NCBI RefSeq assembly: GCF_009873495.1 | Contig: NZ_CP046703.1 | Location: 1,798,001-1,862,000 of the forward strand | Origin: Nostoc sp. ATCC 53789 | GTDB lineage: Bacteria > Cyanobacteriota > Cyanobacteriia > Cyanobacteriales > Nostocaceae | Length of the DNA: 64,000 bases | Direction of reading: 5' to 3' | In this document: positions 59,143-64,000 of the stretch, one piece after another | Layout of the letters: each line of letters opens with the position of its first letter | Numbering within the stretch: the first letter of the stretch is position 1 | Program-made: the position numbers and the translations under genes | Notes under the pieces: generated by a model | The model's input: only the letters and a program-made list of their open reading frames with translations | Databases searched by the model: none | Told to the model about the DNA's origin: nothing

Positions 59143-59169
59143 TTAAGACACTTAAGACAGTTAAGACGA
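59143..59169 (-). promoter_or_regulatory. Three 9-bp direct repeats (TTAAGACxx) upstream of the cluster
   Basis: TTAAGAC occurs at 59143, 59152 and 59161, exactly 9 bp apart, about 90-115 bp upstream of the peptide ATG on the minus strand. An inverted CTTAACGTC lies at 59105-59113. Tandem half-sites on one DNA face are typical of OmpR- or LuxR-type activator binding. The binding protein is unknown. Confidence 0.5.
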
Positions 59170-59416
59170 TATATAATTTATTCAGATAAATATATCTATA
59201 TTCTATAAGTTTTACATAACTTTTCTCAATTATTTGTGAAAAAGAATCTTACCTAAACAACTTAGGAAAAATAAAAAATTTGATAATGCGTTATGTGATG
59301 TATCATCTTTTGGCTAAATCACAACAGCAAAAAAAAGCCATAATACACTTTAAATATCCGTTTTAAAGAGTTGCTGTTTGATCGATTCTTCTTTTACCTT
59401 GACTTTTGCACACCTA

Positions 59417-59577
59417 TTGACATCCTCACCGCCGTGAACGCACGGTGATTCTGGAGTAATGAGTAATAAGTAATAAGTAATGAGTAAATACCCATTTTTC
59501 ATCCACTCATTACTCCTTACTCATTACTTTAAAGCCGTGCTGGAAACACGGGGTTTTAAACCCATTTTTCTGATAAT
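59417..59577. mobile_element. IS605-like non-autonomous repeat element, copy 2
   Basis: Begins TTGACATCCTCACCGCCGTG, with the terminal hairpin CACCG..CGGTG intact (59426-59446). Foldback GAGTAATGAGTAA units follow, then CCGTGCTGGAAACACGG and the end CCATTTTTCTGATAAT. It lacks the 24-bp insert of the copy at 35859-36049. It carries no coding sequence. Confidence 0.65.
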
Positions 59578-59610
59578 AGGAAGCGCATTTGTTTTTAAAT
59601 TTTGAATTGT

Positions 59611-61164
59611 TTAACTATTGATTTCTTCATCATGTTCAACTACTTCAGATTTATCTTGTAACGGCTTCACTACCCGCGCGATCGCTTCTTGAATAAAAGC
59701 TTTAATAAATTCATCTCGGCGATTAATTTGAAACTGTTTCTGCACAACTTCCGTCATTCCACCATCACCCCAATCTTGATCGTGACGAAAATATTCAATA
59801 AAACTTTTACCAGCAATTCGCGTTAAATAAGCTGCTGTCACACCTTGAATCGCCCGACCAATCAGAAAGGTAGCAACATTGAGTTGCAACGCTGTAGATA
59901 ATAATTGAATTGCTCCCTTGACAATGCCCAAACTAGCAATAGTTTTCGCTAAAGAAAGAGCTAACTCTCGTCCCCGTTCCATATTTAATTCACAGCCGTA
60001 GACTCTGCCAATTTCTACAACCATTTGAGCATTAACAGCTGCTGTTGCTAATAAATCTACTACTGGTATTGGTGTGACTGACACCACACCAGCACCAATC
60101 CATTGAAACCGTTCTACGATTTTGTCAGCTTGACGGCGACGCTGACCATCGATGAGTTTTCGCGCCTCGTCTCCCAATCGCAGAGATTGCAAAAGAATGT
60201 TATCCGCCACCAAATCTTCACCTTCGGCGCGTAAAACAGCAGCTGTGCGTCGCAGTAAAGGGACAATATCGGGTTCCGGCTGGTAGGTTTCGCCAGTTTC
60301 TAGTTGTGCAGATTGGGGATTAGCTGCGATCGCCACCACATCATTAGTAGCAATAAATCCCCGTACCCGTTGACGCAACCTAGCGAGGATGGATTCTTTA
60401 TCTTCATCTGTATATAAATCGGTTTTGTTGAGAACTAGGAGCGATCGCTTACCAATTTCTGCTAATCCCCGCAACGGCTCATATTCTGAGCGTCGTAAGT
60501 CATTATCCACCACAAATAACAGTAAATCTGCTTCTGTTGCCAGTTCTCGCGCCATTTGTTCGCGTTCTGTTCCCGCCACACCCGCTTCTAAAATCCCTGG
60601 CGTATCTGTAATTAAAATCTTGCGTTCTAATCCCTTCAACCGCAGACAATAGGTTTCTCCAACCTGGGTTGTACCCATCGGTGCATCCACTTGACCTACC
60701 ATGCGTCCCATAATCGCATTAACTAGGGAAGTTTTGCCAGCACTCCCCGTACCAAATACCACTACTTGAATTTCACCCCGTGCTAAGTTCGCTTCAATCT
60801 CCCGCGATCGACTTAATAAAGCCTGACGTGTGACTTCATCTTGAATTTGCGCTACCTGTTGGCGCACAGCTTGGAGAGTTGTAGAAGCAGCGTCAGATTT
60901 AGCAGCAGGAATTTGCGCCGCAGTTACTCGCTTGGGGTTGCGGCGCGATCGCTTTTCTCCAGATTGAATTACCAATACATAATAGACAAAAGCCGCAACC
61001 AAGGCTCCTATGAGGACAATTAGCAGCAACAGCAGCAAATTGCCAAGCAACGGCGAATAGGATAATTGCCAATAGAGGCGTGATAGGGAATCAATTAGCC
61101 ATAGGGCTAGCCCCAAAATGACTATCAGACCAACAATTAGCGTTACTATGCGCGACAGAGGCAT
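59611..61164 (-). CDS. GTPase with DUF697-type domain, N-terminal membrane anchor
   Basis: 517 aa. Two N-terminal membrane helices (VTLIVGLIVILGLALWLI, LLLLLLIVLIGALVAAFVYY), then a GTPase: G1 GTGSAGKTS, G3 ITDTPGI, G4 LNKTDLYT. DUF697-type C-terminal helices follow (VVSVTPIPVVDLLATAAVNA, AIQGVTAAYLTRIAGKSFIE). The C-terminal tail is acidic. A classical GTP-binding set, unlike the degenerate relative at 37719-39041. A role in envelope or membrane processes is inferred. Confidence 0.88.
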   Translation of the reverse strand: MPLSRIVTLIVGLIVILGLALWLIDSLSRLYWQLSYSPLLGNLLLLLLIVLIGALVAAFVYYVLVIQSGEKRSRRNPKRVTAAQIPAAKSDAASTTLQAVRQQVAQIQDEVTRQALLSRSREIEANLARGEIQVVVFGTGSAGKTSLVNAIMGRMVGQVDAPMGTTQVGETYCLRLKGLERKILITDTPGILEAGVAGTEREQMARELATEADLLLFVVDNDLRRSEYEPLRGLAEIGKRSLLVLNKTDLYTDEDKESILARLRQRVRGFIATNDVVAIAANPQSAQLETGETYQPEPDIVPLLRRTAAVLRAEGEDLVADNILLQSLRLGDEARKLIDGQRRRQADKIVERFQWIGAGVVSVTPIPVVDLLATAAVNAQMVVEIGRVYGCELNMERGRELALSLAKTIASLGIVKGAIQLLSTALQLNVATFLIGRAIQGVTAAYLTRIAGKSFIEYFRHDQDWGDGGMTEVVQKQFQINRRDEFIKAFIQEAIARVVKPLQDKSEVVEHDEEINS

Positions 61165-61590
61165 GGCTAGGAAAGATTAGTGGGTATTTCAGTAGGTAGA
61201 TGCTTCTGATCTTAATAGTTTCACCTGGATTTCTCACTAGTGAGAAATTAAGGAGTGTGGGAGGTGTGGGAGGTGTGGGAGGATGGGGAAGAAATCTGAC
61301 CCCGCAAACGAGTCGCACCTCCCCACACTCCCCACACTCCCCACACTCCCCACACTCCCCACACTCCCCACACTCCCCACACTCCCCACACCTCCCACAC
61401 TCCCCCGGCTCTCCCTTCAGTAGGCAGATACTTATAATCTTCATAGTTTCAGTATTTTTGACCAGGGTAGAAAAAACCCCTTTTGATAAACTAAGAGCGA
61501 ATTTTGTATTAAATGTGTTCTCACTTGCGGCTGGATTTCTTGTTTTTGATGAAAAACCACGTAGTAAAAAATTCAACAACGAGTAATACC
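61165..61590. other. Intergenic region dominated by a foldback repeat
   Basis: No gene supported. The repeat at 61225-61405 fills most of it. Long open frames on both strands arise from the decamer array and are not real. The remaining AT-rich part (61410-61590) probably holds the promoter of the histidine kinase. Confidence 0.5.
61225..61405. repeat. Foldback repeat with CCCCACACTC decamer array, copy 2
   Basis: Same order as the copy at 11702-11825: palindrome GATTTCTCAC / GTGAGAAAT (61228-61248), repeated GGTGTGGGA units, GGAAGAAATCTGACCCCGCA, then about eight CCCCACACTC decamers (61320-61395). Copy 2 has more decamers and an extra short insert before the array, so the array has expanded or contracted independently. 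Confidence 0.7.
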
Positions 61591-63312
61591 ATGACTGCGA
61601 TACCTAAATTAAAATACTTTAACTGGGTTCAACAGAGATTCCATCGCCTTAGTATTCGGCAAAAAATTTTTTATGGATACGGTTTGGCTTTGGGAGTTGC
61701 AGTTTTAGGAACGACAGCAGGGTTGGTAATAGGCGATCGCTACTTTCAACAAGCCAGACAACAGATTATATTGGTAGACGAAGAAGGAAGCTTGTTAAGT
61801 ATTTTGCAAGGCGAACTGTTAGAAATACAGATCCACCAAAAAGAAATAGTGCCTTTTTTACAGCAGCCACAAGCGTTGCAAAGGGGAATTTCTCATTTCA
61901 AAACCGATTTAGCGGATGCAGAAACGCTGATTTCTCAGGCACAAGAATTTAGTCAAAACAGTTCCCAAGAGGATTTACAAGCTCTGCTTACAAAGCATAA
62001 CAGCACAATAGCCAAATATTTTGAACAACTCAGGTCGCTGATTCGGCAAATTTTGCCATTAACTTCACAGCCAGAGGGAGCTATAAAAGTACAGCAATTA
62101 ATCTCGAAATTCAGCCAAAGTCAGGATGTTCTAAAGTTTTACCAATTTGCCCATGAGTTAACTGATTTTGCCAAAACACTTCAAAAACGCCAACAGGAAG
62201 CTCATCTAGCCCAGAATCAGGCTACACTCATCCAAGCTCAGATTATTCTTGGTAGTATGCTGCTGTCAATAGCGATCGCTGCTATCCTAGCTTTCTACAC
62301 CAGTACAATCATTGCTTATCCGATTAAAGCGGTGACAGATATCGCCCAAAGAGTTAGCCAAGAAGCCAATTTTGACTTGCAAGCGCCCGTAATTACTCAA
62401 GATGAAGTTGGAGCTTTAACTAATTCTCTTAATCAGCTAATTCGACAGGTGAAGCACCTTTTAGAAGAACAACAAGCTGAGTCCCAAGTACGACTAATTC
62501 AAAGTGAAAAAATGTCTAGTTTAGGAAGAATGCTGGCTGGTGTTGCCCACGAAATTAATAATCCTGTAAATTTCATTTCTGGCAACCTCGTACACGCAAA
62601 AAACTATACTGACGATTTATTAGCATTACTGCAAGTATATAAAGCCGAAGTTCCTCAGCCTTCCACTGCCGTGCAAAGTCTCGCAGAAGAAATTGATTTG
62701 GAGTTTCTAGAAGTCGATTTGCCAAAGCTCTTTAATTCAATGAAAGTTGGCGCTGAACGCACGCGAGAAATTGTCCGAAGTTTGAAAGATTTCTCTCGTT
62801 TAGACGATGGAGAAGCACAGTTAGTCGACCTACACGCTTGTCTAGATAGTACATTATTGATTCTGAATAATCGCCTGAAAAATGGCATTAACCTTGTTCG
62901 TAGCTATGGAGAGATTCCAGAGGTTCCAGGTTATACAGGTTTACTTTATCAAGTATTTATGAATCTTCTCAGCAACGCACTTGATGCTTTAGAGCAAAAA
63001 TCAGATGAAAATCCCGAATTTGTCCCTGAAATCACTATTATTACAGAATGCTGGGAGAATGATTTGGTAATAGTGCGAATTGCCGACAACGGCCCTGGTA
63101 TTTCACCAGAAAATCAGAAAAAGATATTTGAAACATTTTTTACCACCAAGCCACGAGGCATTGGTACTGGTTTAGGGCTAGCGATCGCATATCAAATTGT
63201 GGTAGAAAAACATCAAGGTAAGATTACCTGCCAATCTGAGTTAGATAAAGGTACAGAGTTTGCGTTGGCTCTGCCCACCGCAGGTATCGCTCTGCCTATT
63301 TCTCATCCTTGA
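61591..63312 (+). CDS. Membrane histidine kinase (HEINNP type)
   Basis: 573 aa from ATG 61591, chosen because the longer frame from 61513 only adds residues from repetitive upstream sequence. TM1 at about 25-47 (FYGYGLALGVAVLGTTAG), a helical periplasmic domain (50-210), TM2 at about 220-240 (AQIILGSMLLSIAIAAILAF), a HAMP linker (240-295), then HisKA LAGVAHEINNPVNFISGN (His320) and HATPase (DNGPGISP, GIGTGLGLAIAYQI). It has no receiver domain. The kinase core resembles that of the REC-HK at 48480-49775. The partner is not adjacent. Confidence 0.92.
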   Translation: MTAIPKLKYFNWVQQRFHRLSIRQKIFYGYGLALGVAVLGTTAGLVIGDRYFQQARQQIILVDEEGSLLSILQGELLEIQIHQKEIVPFLQQPQALQRGISHFKTDLADAETLISQAQEFSQNSSQEDLQALLTKHNSTIAKYFEQLRSLIRQILPLTSQPEGAIKVQQLISKFSQSQDVLKFYQFAHELTDFAKTLQKRQQEAHLAQNQATLIQAQIILGSMLLSIAIAAILAFYTSTIIAYPIKAVTDIAQRVSQEANFDLQAPVITQDEVGALTNSLNQLIRQVKHLLEEQQAESQVRLIQSEKMSSLGRMLAGVAHEINNPVNFISGNLVHAKNYTDDLLALLQVYKAEVPQPSTAVQSLAEEIDLEFLEVDLPKLFNSMKVGAERTREIVRSLKDFSRLDDGEAQLVDLHACLDSTLLILNNRLKNGINLVRSYGEIPEVPGYTGLLYQVFMNLLSNALDALEQKSDENPEFVPEITIITECWENDLVIVRIADNGPGISPENQKKIFETFFTTKPRGIGTGLGLAIAYQIVVEKHQGKITCQSELDKGTEFALALPTAGIALPISHP

Positions 63313-63469
63313 GTTAGTAGCTTTTCAAAGTTAATTTTTTCATAATAATCAACAGCAAGTATAAGGTTGCGTGTTTAAATCTTTTTAGTGGACTGACGAA
63401 AGTTTGCCTACACAAACACCTCAAGCCAGTTTTGGCAAGCTTTTTAAGAACAAAGGGAGAAATAAATTT

Positions 63470-63994
63470 ATGGGACTTTTCGATCAAATTCTTGGTGCAG
63501 TTGCTAATCCCAATCAACAGGGAAGCTTAGGGCAACTGGGAGGAATCATTAACACTGTACAGCAATTGAGCCAAAGTACTGGTGCAGATCCTTCTACCAT
63601 TCAATCAGTCTTGTCAATTGTCGGTGGTCAAGTGCGTTCCGCTTTACAAGACAAGCAAGCCACAGATGGTAATGAAGCCGCACAAAGTTTAGTGAATCAA
63701 TATGCTGGGACTTCGCCTAATCCCCAAGCCGTCAATTCGCTGTTTTCTCCTCAGATTCAACAACAGGTAGCTCAGATTGCTGCCCAGCGCACTGGATTGG
63801 ATGCTGGTGTAGTTCAACAATTGCTACCTTTAGCAGTACCTTTAGTCCTGAATTTTCTGCAATCAGGTGCAAATGCTCAAAATCCCCAAGCTGGCGGTAA
63901 TCCTGTACTGAATTCCTTCTTGGATGCTGACGGCGATGGTGATGTAGATATCGCTGATGCTATCCAAATGGCTAGTCGGTATATGAGACAGTAA
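63470..63994 (+). CDS. DUF937 protein with dockerin/EF-hand-like C-terminal repeat
   Basis: 174 aa from ATG 63470, chosen for its GGGAGA Shine-Dalgarno. DUF937 region: MGLFDQILGAVANPNQQGSL, VLSIVGGQVRSAL, QQVAQIAAQRTGLDAGVVQQ, LLPLAVPLVLNFL. The C-terminal FLDADGDGDVDIADAIQMA contains a DxDxDGxxD calcium-binding loop like a dockerin or EF-hand. No signal peptide. Function unknown. Confidence 0.75.
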   Translation: MGLFDQILGAVANPNQQGSLGQLGGIINTVQQLSQSTGADPSTIQSVLSIVGGQVRSALQDKQATDGNEAAQSLVNQYAGTSPNPQAVNSLFSPQIQQQVAQIAAQRTGLDAGVVQQLLPLAVPLVLNFLQSGANAQNPQAGGNPVLNSFLDADGDGDVDIADAIQMASRYMRQ

Positions 63995-64000
63995 GTAAGT

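Larger units (their letters stand above)
59054..59610. other. 557-bp region upstream of the biosynthetic cluster
   Basis: Gene-free. It holds the likely promoter of the cluster, the triple TTAAGAC repeat at 59143-59169, a long AT-rich stretch (59170-59400), and the IS605-like repeat copy at 59417-59577. Confidence 0.5.

Noticed and set aside
61318-61400. Possible CRISPR array
   Set aside because: The repeat unit is 10 bp, directly tandem, with no unique spacers. No cas genes are present.
61091-61586. Long open frames on both strands across the decamer array, with Cys-Gly-Glu or Pro-His-Ser repeat translations
   Set aside because: They are a by-product of the CCCCACACTC array. The same artefact occurs at 11590-11887, and there is no start signal or protein-level conservation.
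1-64000. tRNA or rRNA genes, including a tRNA as integration target of the island
   Set aside because: I looked for T-arm GGTTCGAATCC-like motifs near the island edges and elsewhere and saw none that could be extended to a cloverleaf. A tRNA scan would settle it.

Overview
The window looks like chromosomal DNA of a filamentous, Nostoc/Anabaena-type cyanobacterium. GCGATCGC (HIP1) octamers are frequent, heptamer-type tandem repeats and MITE-like repeats fill the intergenic gaps, and the gene set is typical: cyanobacteriochrome and multi-PAS hybrid kinases, TPR-bearing Ser/Thr kinases, Uma2-family nucleases and DUF697 GTPases. No rRNA, tRNA or CRISPR array was recognised.

Layout. 0-13.1 kb is core and signalling: a partial Uma2 gene, a phytol-kinase-like protein, YidD, YchF, a secreted beta-propeller-like protein, a compact minus-strand three-gene two-component operon (DXCF-type cyanobacteriochrome histidine kinase, CheY/Rcp1-like regulator, REC-PAS-PAS-HK-REC hybrid kinase), short-form HisG, an OmpR-type regulator, a lipoate-ligase-family protein and a YbjN protein. 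13.5-29.85 kb is an accessory island. Its left module is minus-strand: an IS110-type DEDD transposase, a chain of tiny ATGA-coupled genes feeding an FtsK/HerA-type ATPase, and a tyrosine recombinase coupled to a 50-aa gene. Between these lie plus-strand plasmid-like genes: a ribbon-helix-helix regulator with its own palindromic operators and a possible -1 frameshift site, and winged-helix-like and zinc-ribbon proteins. The right module is a 7.5-kb plus-strand block of 12 genes: proteins sharing a phage-fibre-like N-terminus, a discoidin-like domain, an 836-aa coiled-coil/collagen-like fibre, a family of ~120-aa paralogues and membrane/coiled-coil proteins. I found no terminase, portal or recognisable capsid gene.

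29.9-43.3 kb returns to chromosomal-type genes: MoxR ATPase with a DUF4350 protein, a large SNF2/DpdE-like helicase standing alone, an S4 protein, ArfB, a Uma2 protein, a DUF697 GTPase, a RelE/ParE toxin-antitoxin pair, a three-PAS hybrid kinase and a rhomboid that has lost both catalytic residues. 43.5-52 kb carries two Ser/Thr kinases with unusual catalytic loops around a Cache hybrid kinase/REC-kinase pair. 52-53 kb has a small membrane protein and a TerB-like protein.

53.4-59.05 kb is a compact minus-strand biosynthetic cluster: an unannotated 33-aa peptide ending in Ala-Cys-Cys-Asn, an adenylation-carrier-reductase protein (CAR-like, 4-coumarate:CoA-ligase-type A domain), a class-I O-methyltransferase and a BioB/HydE-type radical SAM enzyme, preceded by a three-fold 9-bp repeat. 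The end of the window has a second DUF697 GTPase, another histidine kinase and a DUF937 protein with a dockerin/EF-hand-like tail.

The best candidates for something undescribed are the 13.5-29.85 kb island and the peptide/A-T-R/methyltransferase/radical-SAM cluster.
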